Shown here piece by piece: positions 26,256 through 34,639 of a stretch of DNA of 64,000 nt. The notes beneath the pieces are model-generated. The model was not told the DNA's origin. It was given only the letters and a program-made list of their open reading frames with translations, and made no database searches. The DNA comes from a bacterium (GTDB lineage: Bacteria > Myxococcota_A > Bradymonadia > UBA7976 > UBA1532). The stretch spans positions 153,739 to 217,738 of the forward strand of contig JAUHYW010000006.1 of assembly GCA_030426085.1 (NCBI GenBank). Reading direction: 5' to 3'. The first letter of the stretch is position 1, and the number at the start of each line of letters is the position of its first letter. Both the position numbers and the translations under genes were made by a program.

Positions 26256-27349
26256 GAAAATCCGTATTCGCGGCCCTCGCCGGGGCCCTGCTCGTCGCCG
26301 GGGCGGCCGGGGCCGCCGAGAAGCTGGTCATCGTACCGCTGAGCACCAGCGGGGACATCCCGCCGGCCATCGCCGAGGGCTTCCGCAGCCACCTGCGGTC
26401 GGTGGCCGAAGGCGCGGCGGCCGTGCTCGACGGCGGCGCGGTGCAGAGCGCCCTGGCCACCTCCGGCGCGGCCCCCGGCTGCACCAGCGACGCCTGCGCC
26501 GACGGCATCGGCGGCGCCGCCGGGGCCCGGTTCGTGCTGCTGGGGGCCGTCGACAACACCGACGAGATCTACAAGGTCGAGCTGGTGCTGTACGACCGGG
26601 TGCAGAAGAAGCGGCAGTCCGCCGAGGGCCTCTGTGAGCTGTGCGCCGCCGAAGAGGTCGACCGCACGATCTCGGTCGCGTTCACCAAGCTGCGCCCGGC
26701 CCTGGCCGCCCCCCCGCCGGCCACCCGGGTCGCCATCGAGGTGACCACCGACCCCGAAGGGGCCGACGTCGCGCTCGACGGTGAGGTGAAAGGCCAGAGC
26801 CCCATCGTGCTGCGCGCCGCGCCCGGGGCGCATGTCGTGCGGATCAGCAAAGACGGCATGAAGCCGGTCGAGCGCGCGGTCACCCTCGAGCAGCAGACGG
26901 TGAAGCTGTCCATCCCGCTGGTGCCCGAACCGGCCTCTGCCGCGCCGACCCCGACCCCGACCCCGACGCCCGCCCCGACACCGATCCCGACCCCGCCGGT
27001 GGCTGCGCCGCCCGCCGTCACCCCGGCGGCCGACGACGCGGCCGACGACAGCGGCTACATCTACACCGGCGCCGGCATGCTCATCGGGGGGGCCCTGCTC
27101 ACCGCGGGGGGCATCGTCGCCATCCTGCTCGACGGCGACGTCACCTGCGCCGACGGCCTCGGCATCCGGGAGTGCCCCACCGTCTACAACACCAAGGGCG
27201 CCGGCATCGCCGGCCTGAGCCTGGGCGCCGGCCTGCTCGGCGCGGGGGCCACCCTGATCATCGTCGACCTGCTCGACGACCCCCCGGTGGCGCCGAGCGC
27301 CGCGCTGACCCCCGAGGGCCCGATCCTGGGCCTCGGCGGCCGCTTCTGA
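26252..27349 (+). CDS. Exported PEGA-domain protein with C-terminal membrane segments
   Basis: 365 residues. Signal peptide (ending GAAGAA), an N-terminal domain resembling periplasmic nucleotide/peptidoglycan-associated folds (LVIVPLSTSGDIPPAIAEGFR) with four Cys, a PEGA repeat (about 165-235: VTTDPEGADVALDGEVKGQS, then ISKDGMKPVERAV), a Pro/Thr-rich linker with repeated PTP, and two hydrophobic segments near the end (AGMLIGGALLTAGGIVAILL and a Gly/Ala/Leu stretch). PEGA domains bind cell-surface or polysaccharide partners. Overlaps both neighbours in the operon. Function not known. Confidence 0.85.
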   Translation: MRKSVFAALAGALLVAGAAGAAEKLVIVPLSTSGDIPPAIAEGFRSHLRSVAEGAAAVLDGGAVQSALATSGAAPGCTSDACADGIGGAAGARFVLLGAVDNTDEIYKVELVLYDRVQKKRQSAEGLCELCAAEEVDRTISVAFTKLRPALAAPPPATRVAIEVTTDPEGADVALDGEVKGQSPIVLRAAPGAHVVRISKDGMKPVERAVTLEQQTVKLSIPLVPEPASAAPTPTPTPTPAPTPIPTPPVAAPPAVTPAADDAADDSGYIYTGAGMLIGGALLTAGGIVAILLDGDVTCADGLGIRECPTVYNTKGAGIAGLSLGAGLLGAGATLIIVDLLDDPPVAPSAALTPEGPILGLGGRF

Positions 27350-27702
27350 TGGCCGAGCCCCGCCCGACCCTGCCCCAGCGGCCGACGATGGCCGACTTCC
27401 AGCGCTACGTGCACGGCCTCGAAGCCTTCCACGGCTGGCTCGACGTCGACCTCGTGCACAACTGCTTCCTGATGGGGGAAGAGGTCGGCGAGCTGTTCAA
27501 GGCGATCCGCAAGGTGCAGCGGCTGTTCGACGAGCCCGACAAGGGCCCCCCGGGGCAGGCCGCCGACCGGGTGGCCCACGTCGGCGAAGAGATCGTCGAC
27601 GTGCTCAACTACCTGCTGGCCATCGCCAACCGGCTCGACATCGACCTCGAAGCCGCCTTCCGGGCCAAGAACCAGCGCAACCTCGAGCGCACCTGGGACT
27701 GA
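27349..27702 (+). CDS. MazG-like nucleotide pyrophosphohydrolase
   Basis: 117 residues, all-alpha NTP-PPase. Metal-binding motifs EEVGELFKAIRK and HVGEEIVDVLNYLL(AIANRLDIDL) match the ExxE ... ExxD pattern of the MazG/dUTPase-like superfamily, which hydrolyses (d)NTPs to monophosphates and pyrophosphate. Start ATG overlaps the upstream stop (TGATG). Last gene of the operon; single-domain length is normal for housecleaning members. Confidence 0.85.
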   Translation: MAEPRPTLPQRPTMADFQRYVHGLEAFHGWLDVDLVHNCFLMGEEVGELFKAIRKVQRLFDEPDKGPPGQAADRVAHVGEEIVDVLNYLLAIANRLDIDLEAAFRAKNQRNLERTWD

Positions 27703-27771
27703 CCGCGGCACCTCCTGGCCCCGTGATCACGCCCGCGGCATGATGCCGGCAGATCGCCCCGGAGGCCGCCG

Positions 27772-29334
27772 ATGACCGCCGACACCCCCCGATCCCGCAA
27801 GCCGCTGCTGCTCGCCGCGCTCGGCCTGCTCGTCGTGATCGCGGCGGCGCTCTTCACCCCGTGGTTCTTCGGCGTCGAGCGCCGGACCCAGCGGGTGAGC
27901 GCCGTCGAGGCCCCCTACCCGCTCACCTTCCCCGACGACTTCGCCTTCGGCGTCGCCACCGCCGCCCAGCAGATCGAGCACCAGCAGCCCAGCGACTGGA
28001 CCGCCTTCGAGAACCGCGCGCTGGCCGAGGGCCTGACCGGCACCGGCGACAAGCCGGGGCAGGCGAAGCCGGGCCACATCCACCACCTCGACCGCTACCC
28101 GGCCGAGATCCGCCGGAAGAAGGTCGACTTCGACCGCCGCTTCCCCGACGACTTCGCCGAATTGGCCGCGCTGAGCATCAGCCACTACCGGTTCAGCATC
28201 TCGTGGTCCCGGCTCTTCCCCCGCCCCGGCATGACCGCGCCCGACCCGGCCGGGGTCGACTTCTACCGCCAGGTCGTCGGCGCCTTGAAGATCCACGGCC
28301 TCACGCCGCACGTCACCCTGTTCCACTTCAGCTCGCCGGCCTGGTTCTGGGACGAGGTCGACGGCCAGCGCGGCTGGGAGCGCCCGGACGCCATGCAGCG
28401 CTGGTCGCAGTTCGTCGACGCGGCCATCGAAGCCATCGGCCCCGAGGTCGCGGACTGGTGCACGCTCAACGAGCCGATGGTCTTCGTCTACAACGGCTAC
28501 CTCGAAGGCCTCTTCCCCCCGCTCGAGCAGCGGGCCGGCCCCCCGGCCGTCGCCCCGGTCGTGCACCGGCTGCTCGAAGCCCACGCCATCGCCTATCACA
28601 AGCTGCACGCCGCCGCGAAAGCCCGGGGCGACACCGTCCGGGTCGGCCTCACCCAGCACACCCGGGCCTTCGACCCCTGGCGCACCTGGGCCCCGCTCGA
28701 CCGGGTGGCGGCCGGCTTCGTGCAGCAGGCGTTCATCTGGGACATGCTGGATGCCATCGAGTCGGGCACCTATGCCATGACCGACACCGACTACCGGGCC
28801 GACATCGAGGGCTTGAAGGGCACCCAGGACTACGTCGGCATCAACTACTACGGCCGGTTCTACGTGCAGATGGACCTCGGCGACATGGCCGCCGGCCCCA
28901 TCATCCACAGCCACGACCCCAGCGACCCCGACGAGCTGGAGAGCGACCTCGACTGGGCCATCCACCCCATCGGGCTGAGCGATGTATTGCTCGAAGCCCA
29001 CCGGCGCTATGGCAAGCCGATCCAGATCCTGGAGAACGGCCTCGCCGACGCCCGGGACGGCGACGAGCGGCGGCAGCTCTTCCTCGTCAGCCACCTGCGC
29101 GAAGTGTGGCATGCCATGAACGCCCACGGGGTCGACATCGACGGCTACTTCCACTGGTCGCACATGGACAACTTCGAGTGGGCCGAAGGCTTCGGCCCCC
29201 GCTTCGGGCTGTTCGCGGTGGACTACACGAATGACTTCGCCCGCACCCCGCGCCCCAGCGCGCTGCTGTACCAACGCATCATCGAGGGCGGCATCACCGA
29301 AGAGATGTGGCAGGCCTACGCCGACAAGCTGTGA
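27772..29334 (+). CDS. Membrane-anchored GH1 glycosidase (beta-glucosidase-like)
   Basis: 520 residues. N-terminal membrane anchor (about 10-33) then a complete GH1 barrel: acid/base Glu234 (CTLNEPM), nucleophile Glu421 (ILENGLAD), HWSHMDNFEWAEGF and FGLFAVDY near the end. The substrate-binding H-W of TLxHWDxP is HF here, and the N-terminal Gln/His site is FAFGVATAAQQIEH, so substrate choice may differ from classical beta-glucosidases. GGAGG precedes the ATG by 6 nt. It ends 3 bp before the convergent nuclease-like gene. Confidence 0.93.
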   Translation: MTADTPRSRKPLLLAALGLLVVIAAALFTPWFFGVERRTQRVSAVEAPYPLTFPDDFAFGVATAAQQIEHQQPSDWTAFENRALAEGLTGTGDKPGQAKPGHIHHLDRYPAEIRRKKVDFDRRFPDDFAELAALSISHYRFSISWSRLFPRPGMTAPDPAGVDFYRQVVGALKIHGLTPHVTLFHFSSPAWFWDEVDGQRGWERPDAMQRWSQFVDAAIEAIGPEVADWCTLNEPMVFVYNGYLEGLFPPLEQRAGPPAVAPVVHRLLEAHAIAYHKLHAAAKARGDTVRVGLTQHTRAFDPWRTWAPLDRVAAGFVQQAFIWDMLDAIESGTYAMTDTDYRADIEGLKGTQDYVGINYYGRFYVQMDLGDMAAGPIIHSHDPSDPDELESDLDWAIHPIGLSDVLLEAHRRYGKPIQILENGLADARDGDERRQLFLVSHLREVWHAMNAHGVDIDGYFHWSHMDNFEWAEGFGPRFGLFAVDYTNDFARTPRPSALLYQRIIEGGITEEMWQAYADKL

Positions 29335-29337
29335 GCG

Positions 29338-29889
29338 TCACGCCTCGGCGTCGACGGGCACCCGGCCGAGCCCGAACCTCTCGGCCAGAGCGCTGTTGAG
29401 GACCTTGGGCTCGACTTCGAGGCCGACGCTCCGAGCCAGCGGGCGCAGCGTCTCGCGCAGCTGATTGCGAACCGGCTCGAGCCATTCATGCCGGGCCCCG
29501 GTCACGACCAGGATCACCTGCCAGCGGCCACGGCACACCTCGGGCGTCATCCAGCCCGGCACCTCGATCCCGACCCCGAGCATCCGGCCTGCGCGCCGGG
29601 CCAGAATCACGCCAGCGGTGCGCTCGACCTTCTCGACGATGGCTCGACAGCTCTCCGAGAGCGCGCCCCGTGTCTGCGTCATCCCATCGGGGGCGGGCAT
29701 CGAGGTCTTGAACTCGATGAAGGAGAGCAGGCCACCGTGATCGAGCGAGAAGCAGAGAAAGTCCACCGACTTCACACCGAACCCGGCGAGCGGTGCCAAC
29801 CAACCGTCGGCGTCGATCGCCCGCTCGGCGGGCAGCTCGACCCGAAACCCCGACTCGACCTTGACGAGGAGATCGCCGCTCTCATCCAT
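29338..29889 (-). CDS. Putative nuclease-like partner of ATPase (D...ExK motif)
   Basis: 183 residues, no signal peptide. Residues 40-61 read as a PD-(D/E)xK-like core: Asp43 in SVDF, then Glu59-Phe-Lys61 in FIEFKT on a predicted strand. The following helix region (RAIVEKVERTAGVILARR) and a later strand (WQVILVVTGARHEW) are compatible with that fold. I do not recognise a named family. The start overlaps the end of the ATPase gene by 8 bp, so the two are translated together, ATPase first. Function as effector nuclease is inferred from motif and context. Confidence 0.7.
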   Translation of the reverse strand: MDESGDLLVKVESGFRVELPAERAIDADGWLAPLAGFGVKSVDFLCFSLDHGGLLSFIEFKTSMPAPDGMTQTRGALSESCRAIVEKVERTAGVILARRAGRMLGVGIEVPGWMTPEVCRGRWQVILVVTGARHEWLEPVRNQLRETLRPLARSVGLEVEPKVLNSALAERFGLGRVPVDAEA

Positions 29890-30904
29890 CGAAGCGACCC
29901 ATCATCTCCATCTCGTAGAGCCGGATCGACGCGTCGACGATGGCATTCGCCGGCATGCCGTCGCGCAGGTCGTGGGTCTGATGCTTCACATGCTCGCCGT
30001 CGCGTTCGAGGCTGAGCACGCTGACAGGCTCTTCCCTCGATTCGGCGTAGAGCCGCAGAGCGTTGAGCACCACCAGGGAGTGGGTCGCCAGAAAGAGCTG
30101 GACCCCGTCCTGCGCCATCCGCAGAAGGATACGCAAGAACCGCAGGAGCGCCTCGGGGTGGAGGAACGCCTCGGGCTCATCGACGAAGACGACTGAATCG
30201 CGGCGCAGCGTGCGGTTGAGGATGAGTCGATCGAAGATCGCGATCTTCTTGTGTCCCTCGGCCGCGATGGAGACCGGGACCGACCACCGACCCTGACGGA
30301 TGAGCCACTGACCATCACTGTAGTCGAGCCGCGCCCCGACGAGTTCTTCCAACTGGCGGCGGGCCGGCCCGAAGAGCGGCGCGCCCTGGGTCATCTCCCG
30401 CTCGAGCAAGCGCACGAGGTCATAGGTCGGCTCGTCGAAGCCGAACTGGCGCTCGAGCCGAGCCTGCTTGACCTGGGCCGCGACCGACAGTACCTCCTTG
30501 GCCGGCACGAACACGGCGGTCGCGCTCGACGGGTGCGCCGGCTCTTCGATGCTGCGGACGCGCCTCTCGGCGCGGGTACCCAGTCGAAACGCCGACGTCG
30601 TGCAGGCCTGACCGTCGCCCTCGGCCACCCGCACCACGAGCGCGTCCCGACCGCGCCGCACGAGCTGGCCCAGCCGAGGGACCTGGAACGTCCAATAGAG
30701 GGTCTCCTCCACGACCTCGCGATACGACCGCGGATCATCGTTGAGCTGCCAGTTCTCACGGCTCCGGACCATGGCCCAGAGGGCCTTGAGCAGCAGGGTC
30801 TTGCCGCTGGCGTTGTGGCCGATGACGACGTTGACCCCCGGGCTGGGCGACCAGTCGAGCACGCCGAGCGGGCCCAGTTCGCTGATGTGCACGCTGGTGA
30901 TCAT
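29882..30904 (-). CDS. AAA15/ABC-like ATPase of a two-gene putative defence cassette
   Basis: 340 residues. Walker A GHNASGKT (29-36), ABC-signature-like AAEGHKKIA (about 214), Walker B SVVFVDEPEAFLHP (237-250) and H-loop ATHS (273-276). The short insert between Walker A and B resembles RecF/OLD-type predicted ATPases (AAA_15/AAA_21). Such ATPases commonly pair with a nuclease or TOPRIM effector in anti-phage systems; here the partner is the overlapping D...ExK protein. Promoter predicted at 30937-30965; GGAG about 10 nt before the ATG. Confidence 0.85.
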   Translation of the reverse strand: MITSVHISELGPLGVLDWSPSPGVNVVIGHNASGKTLLLKALWAMVRSRENWQLNDDPRSYREVVEETLYWTFQVPRLGQLVRRGRDALVVRVAEGDGQACTTSAFRLGTRAERRVRSIEEPAHPSSATAVFVPAKEVLSVAAQVKQARLERQFGFDEPTYDLVRLLEREMTQGAPLFGPARRQLEELVGARLDYSDGQWLIRQGRWSVPVSIAAEGHKKIAIFDRLILNRTLRRDSVVFVDEPEAFLHPEALLRFLRILLRMAQDGVQLFLATHSLVVLNALRLYAESREEPVSVLSLERDGEHVKHQTHDLRDGMPANAIVDASIRLYEMEMMGRFDG

Positions 30905-30936
30905 GACCCGTGAACTCCGCCGACCGCTGAGCGGCC

Positions 30937-30965
30937 ACCGTATCGTCGGCGATCACCGGCGACAA
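30937..30965 (-). promoter_or_regulatory. Promoter of the ATPase/nuclease-like pair
   Basis: On the minus strand TTGTCG (30965-30960), 17-bp spacer, TACGGT (30942-30937); start about 26 nt before the ATG. Same -35 and spacing as the promoter of the three-gene cassette at 35656. Confidence 0.45.
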
Positions 30966-31000
30966 GCCAAAGCCTCGACGCCCACGGCCGGGCGCCGCCC

Positions 31001-31393
31001 TCACGCCATCGCGGCGATGACATAGAACCCGAGGCTGGCGAGCAGACCGAGCCCGAAGACCAGCGTGCGGGGGGTCGCCTTGTCGAGCGCGTAGAAGACC
31101 GCGTGCAGAATACGGGCGCCGACGAAGACCAGGGCCAGGATCGTAGCGTGGCCCGGATCGGCGCCGAGCACGTGGGCCACGATCACCGCCGGGGCGTAGA
31201 CCGCCAGCGCCTCGAAGCCGTTGTTCTGGGCCGCGACGAGCCGGGCGCCGAGGCCCTCGAGGCGGGCGACCTGCTGGCGGGGGTGGTTGCTGTCGAGGTT
31301 GCCGAACTGCTTCACCCGCTGGGGCGCGGCGAGGCCGAAGAGCAGATAGGGCAGGACGGTGGCGAAGACGAGAGTCCACAGCGGGATGGTCAT
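31001..31393 (-). CDS. MAPEG-family membrane protein
   Basis: 130 residues with about four hydrophobic segments. Motifs RLEGLGARLVAAQNNGFEAL, FVGARILHAVFYALD and a C-terminal hydrophobic end fit the MAPEG (eicosanoid/glutathione metabolism) family of small membrane proteins. Bacterial members are mostly uncharacterised. Start ATG 31393 has GGAGG at 5 nt; upstream in-frame codons encode low-complexity sequence. Confidence 0.85.
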   Translation of the reverse strand: MTIPLWTLVFATVLPYLLFGLAAPQRVKQFGNLDSNHPRQQVARLEGLGARLVAAQNNGFEALAVYAPAVIVAHVLGADPGHATILALVFVGARILHAVFYALDKATPRTLVFGLGLLASLGFYVIAAMA

Positions 31394-31505
31394 GGGATCC
31401 TCCACGGGTCGGGCGCCGTCGGGCGCGTTCACCCTCTCGACGGGTGAAGCGGCCGCCGATCGACAGGCCCGTGGACTTTTTTCGGGAATCGGCCCGCGGG
31501 CGGGC

Positions 31506-31946
31506 TCAGGCGTCGCAGTCGCCCGACGTCTCGACCGCCGGCTGAGACGTGGGCTGATCATCGGGCGCGGTGCGCAGGACGACCCGCCCGGCGGCGTAGT
31601 GCTTCTCGAGCAGCGCCCGCAGCGGCAGCAGGCCGAACGCGGTGCGGGCGAAGACGTTGTCGAGCTGGCCGAGGCGCTGATAGTCGACGATGTAGACGAC
31701 GCCCGGGGCCTGGATGTCGAGCTCCATCTGCTGGCCGAGGCCGAGCGCCGCCAGCTCTTGGGGGGTCACGCTGACCACCCAGCCGTCGGGGCCGCGGACC
31801 GCCGGCCCATGAGCTGACGTCGACGACGCCGTGGCCTCGTCGGGCGGGTGGGCCGTCAGCCGGTCGGCGCCGCCGTCGAGCGTGGCGCAGCCGAGCAGGG
31901 CGAGGAGGGTGAGCAGGGCGGGCAGGGCGGTGGACGTGCGGGACAT
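31506..31946 (-). CDS. Small lipoprotein, unknown
   Basis: 146 residues. Signal with lipobox LALLGC (Cys20); Ser/Thr/Ala linker; a compact domain with VVSVTPQELAALGLGQQMELDI and a C-terminal tail of polar residues. No family recognised. GGAG is 7 nt upstream of the ATG. Lies between the MAPEG gene (112 bp) and the acyl-CoA dehydrogenase terminator. Confidence 0.75.
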   Translation of the reverse strand: MSRTSTALPALLTLLALLGCATLDGGADRLTAHPPDEATASSTSAHGPAVRGPDGWVVSVTPQELAALGLGQQMELDIQAPGVVYIVDYQRLGQLDNVFARTAFGLLPLRALLEKHYAAGRVVLRTAPDDQPTSQPAVETSGDCDA

Positions 31947-32028
31947 GGGCGGCTCCGGATCGAGGTCTGCCCGATTCTACGGGATCACGAGCCGCGGGGT
32001 TCCCCGTTTTCGAAGATCACGGGGATAC

Positions 32029-32056
32029 GGGGCCGGCAGGCGCCTGCCAGGGCCCC
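32029..32056 (-). terminator. Hairpin after acyl-CoA dehydrogenase
   Basis: GGGGCC-GGCAGG (32029-32040) pairs with CCTGCC-(AG)-GGCCCC (32043-32056): twelve base pairs with a two-base bulge, starting 2 bp beyond the stop codon on the minus strand. No T-run; fits a GC-rich terminator. Confidence 0.55.
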
Positions 32057-32057
32057 G

Positions 32058-33983
32058 TCAGCCGGCCGCCTCGGCGTCGACCTCGCCCCCCAGCTCGGCG
32101 ATGATGCGGGCGCCGGTCGTCGTGATCACGTCGTGCAGGTAGCGCCCCCGGGGCTCGGCCCGCCCCAGGTAGCGGTCGAGCACGTCCCGGCGGTCGGCGT
32201 GGCGCCGGGCCTGATGCCACAGCGACTTGCAGATCGCGACGTCGCACATGAGCTGGCACAGCCGCTCGGCGTGCAGCATCGCGTAGGCGAAGTCCCGCTT
32301 GGGGTCCCAGTTCTGCAAGAAGCGCTCGGGCCACTCGGCGATGGGCCGGCCGCTGAGGCTCTTGAGCTTGCCGGTCGCCGTCTTCTGCATCAGGTGCTGC
32401 TGCGCCGACAGCTCGAGCAGCTCGAGCCGGGCCACCCGCCGCTCGAGCGGGTCGCGGGCCGAGAGGCTGCGCCAGCGGGCCCGGCCCATGCGGGCGACGA
32501 ACGCCTGGGGGTTCTTGATGATGCCGACGAGGGCGTCCTTCATCGCCATCAGCGCCTGGATCTGACTGGTGCCCTCATAGATCGGCAGCACCATCGCGTC
32601 GCGCAGCAGCTTCTCGGCGCCGTACTCCTTCGTGTAGCCCACGCCGCCGTGGATCTGCACGCAGCGGCGGGCCATATCGACCGCCTTCTCGGCGCCGAAG
32701 TACTTGAGCAGCGGGGTCAGCCGGCGGGCGAGGGCCTTGTGCTTGCGGTGGTCGGCGTCGAAGCCGCGCCACTCATCGCTGTCGGGCTCGGCGTAGTGAT
32801 CGCGGGCCATGCGGCTGCGCTGGTTGATCTCCTCGTGCCACGCGGCCCGCATCACCATCGCCCGCAGGCCCTGGATGTCGCTCTCCATCTCGTCGAGGTA
32901 GTCGGCGATCATCTCGTGCTTATCGATGGTCTTGCCCATCGACGGGCGCTCGGCGGCGTAGTCCCGGGCCATGCGCCACGCGGCCTCCATCACCCCCAGG
33001 CTCTCGAAGCCGACGCCGATGCGGGCGTTGTTCATGAGGAAGAGCATCAGCCCGAAGCCCTCGCCCCGCTCCCCGATCAGCTCGCCGACGGTCTCGTCGA
33101 ACGTGATCGCGGCGGTGGCCGAGCCGTGGTGCCCCAGCTTCTCCTCGATGCGCTCGACCCGGGCGTGCCACGTCTTCTGCTTCTTCCGGCCCCGACCCTT
33201 CTCGTCGTAGGCCTTGACCAGAAACAGCGACAGCCCGTCGAGCCCGGCCCCCGGCCCGTCCCCGCTCGCCGGCTCGGTGCGGGCGAGCACGAAGTGGTAC
33301 TTGGCGTGGCCCGAGGTGATGAAGATCTTCTCCCCCGTCACCCGCCAGACGCCGTCGTCGCCGAGCACGCCCCGGGTGCGCAGCGCGCCGAGGTCGCTGC
33401 CGGCGTTGGCCTCGGTCAGATCCATCGAGCCCCACGCCTCGCCGGCGACGATGTCGTCGATCATCTCCTGGAAGCGGGTCGAGACGATGCGCCCGGTGGC
33501 CCGGTCGACCTCGGTGGTGCCCTCGTGGATCGAGTACAGCAGCGCGATCATGGCCATGCCGCCGTGGAACCCGTTGTGGGCGCAGACCGAGACGTCGCCC
33601 CGGGCGAACAGGCCGTTGGTGATCTGGTAGACGATGCCCGGCACGTTCAGCCCGCCCAGCTCGCGGGGCACGGCCATCGCGCTGAGGCCCATGCGCTTGA
33701 TCTTCTTGAAGATCGTCGTCAGCGCCGGGGGAAAGAGGACCTCGCCGTCCTCGTAGATGAGCCCTTCGCGGTCGATCTGCGCCGCCCGGGGGGCGACCTC
33801 GTTGGCCACGAACTCGCCGATGTTCGAGGCGACCTCGACGTAGAACTCGACCGCCTCATCGACGGTGGAGAAGCCATCGGGATCACCGAAGTCCCGCTCG
33901 ACGAGCCGGACGATCGGCTCCCATTCGACGCCGCGCTCGAAGTAGTAGCGCAGATCGGCGTTGTCCTTGAAGAAGTTGGCCAT
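32058..33983 (-). CDS. Acyl-CoA dehydrogenase (large form)
   Basis: 641 residues. Central ACAD domain with AWGSMDLTEANAGSDLG and FITSGHAKYHFVLART; the catalytic-base region is VLPIYEGTSQIQAL, with Glu in YEGTS. The N-terminal about 150 residues and C-terminal about 130 residues (after FVARMGRARWRSL) extend beyond the 380-residue short-chain enzymes, as in the large acyl-CoA dehydrogenases of fatty-acid beta-oxidation. FAD-dependent alpha,beta-dehydrogenation of acyl-CoA in the cytoplasm. GGAGG lies 5 nt before the ATG. Divergent from the DUF4442 thioesterase-like gene; both may serve acyl-CoA metabolism. Confidence 0.95.
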   Translation of the reverse strand: MANFFKDNADLRYYFERGVEWEPIVRLVERDFGDPDGFSTVDEAVEFYVEVASNIGEFVANEVAPRAAQIDREGLIYEDGEVLFPPALTTIFKKIKRMGLSAMAVPRELGGLNVPGIVYQITNGLFARGDVSVCAHNGFHGGMAMIALLYSIHEGTTEVDRATGRIVSTRFQEMIDDIVAGEAWGSMDLTEANAGSDLGALRTRGVLGDDGVWRVTGEKIFITSGHAKYHFVLARTEPASGDGPGAGLDGLSLFLVKAYDEKGRGRKKQKTWHARVERIEEKLGHHGSATAAITFDETVGELIGERGEGFGLMLFLMNNARIGVGFESLGVMEAAWRMARDYAAERPSMGKTIDKHEMIADYLDEMESDIQGLRAMVMRAAWHEEINQRSRMARDHYAEPDSDEWRGFDADHRKHKALARRLTPLLKYFGAEKAVDMARRCVQIHGGVGYTKEYGAEKLLRDAMVLPIYEGTSQIQALMAMKDALVGIIKNPQAFVARMGRARWRSLSARDPLERRVARLELLELSAQQHLMQKTATGKLKSLSGRPIAEWPERFLQNWDPKRDFAYAMLHAERLCQLMCDVAICKSLWHQARRHADRRDVLDRYLGRAEPRGRYLHDVITTTGARIIAELGGEVDAEAAG

Positions 33984-34072
33984 GAATCCTCCGGGGGGCC
34001 GGGCGCAGAGCCCCCCCTTGTACTATGATGCGCCGTTCGGATCACCCCCGCGGTGCACCACGAGAGGACGCC

Positions 34073-34579
34073 ATGCTCGACTCGCTCAACCGCCCCCTGC
34101 GCCGGATGCGCCCCAACGCCGACTCCATCGGCCGGCTGTGGCAGGCGGCCTGCAAAGTGCCCGGGGGCAAGGCCGTCTTCAGCGCCTTCGCCGCCCGTCA
34201 GGCCCCCTACTCGGCCAGTATCGGGGCCCGGGTCGTCGAGCTGGGGCCGGGCCACAGCCGGGTCGAGATGGCCGACCGCCCCGCCGTGCGCAACCACCTG
34301 CGCAGCGTGCACGCCCTGGCCCTGGCGAACCTCGCCGAGTTCGCCAGCGGGCTGGCCATGCTCGCCGGGCTGCCCGCCGGGCGACGGGGCATCGTGGTGC
34401 GGGTCGAGGTGGACTACCTCAAGAAGGCCCGGGGCGCCGTCACCGCCGCGGCCGACGTCGTGCCGCCCGCCGCCGACTTCGAAGGCCCGCTGGTGCTGCC
34501 GGTCGAGCTGTACGACGCGGGGGGCGACGTGGTGGCCCGGGGGTGGTTCAACTGGAAGATCGGGCCCGAAGTGCGGTGA
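34073..34579 (+). CDS. DUF4442 hotdog-fold thioesterase-like protein
   Basis: 168 residues. Hotdog signature: ARVVELGPGHSRVEMADRPAVRNHLRSVHALALANLAEFASGL region with central helix, then VRVEVDYLKKARG. DUF4442 proteins are PaaI-like and probably act on acyl-CoA esters. Start ATG 34073 follows GAGAGGACG; an in-frame ATG at 34025 lacks a ribosome site. A TACTAT box at 34021 may be the -10. Adjacent acyl-CoA dehydrogenase supports a lipid role. Confidence 0.85.
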   Translation: MLDSLNRPLRRMRPNADSIGRLWQAACKVPGGKAVFSAFAARQAPYSASIGARVVELGPGHSRVEMADRPAVRNHLRSVHALALANLAEFASGLAMLAGLPAGRRGIVVRVEVDYLKKARGAVTAAADVVPPAADFEGPLVLPVELYDAGGDVVARGWFNWKIGPEVR

Positions 34580-34639
34580 CATCGGTTCACTCGGGGGCAT
34601 CTCACCCCCTCGGGTCCGGCAGAACGGAGACGTCCCACC

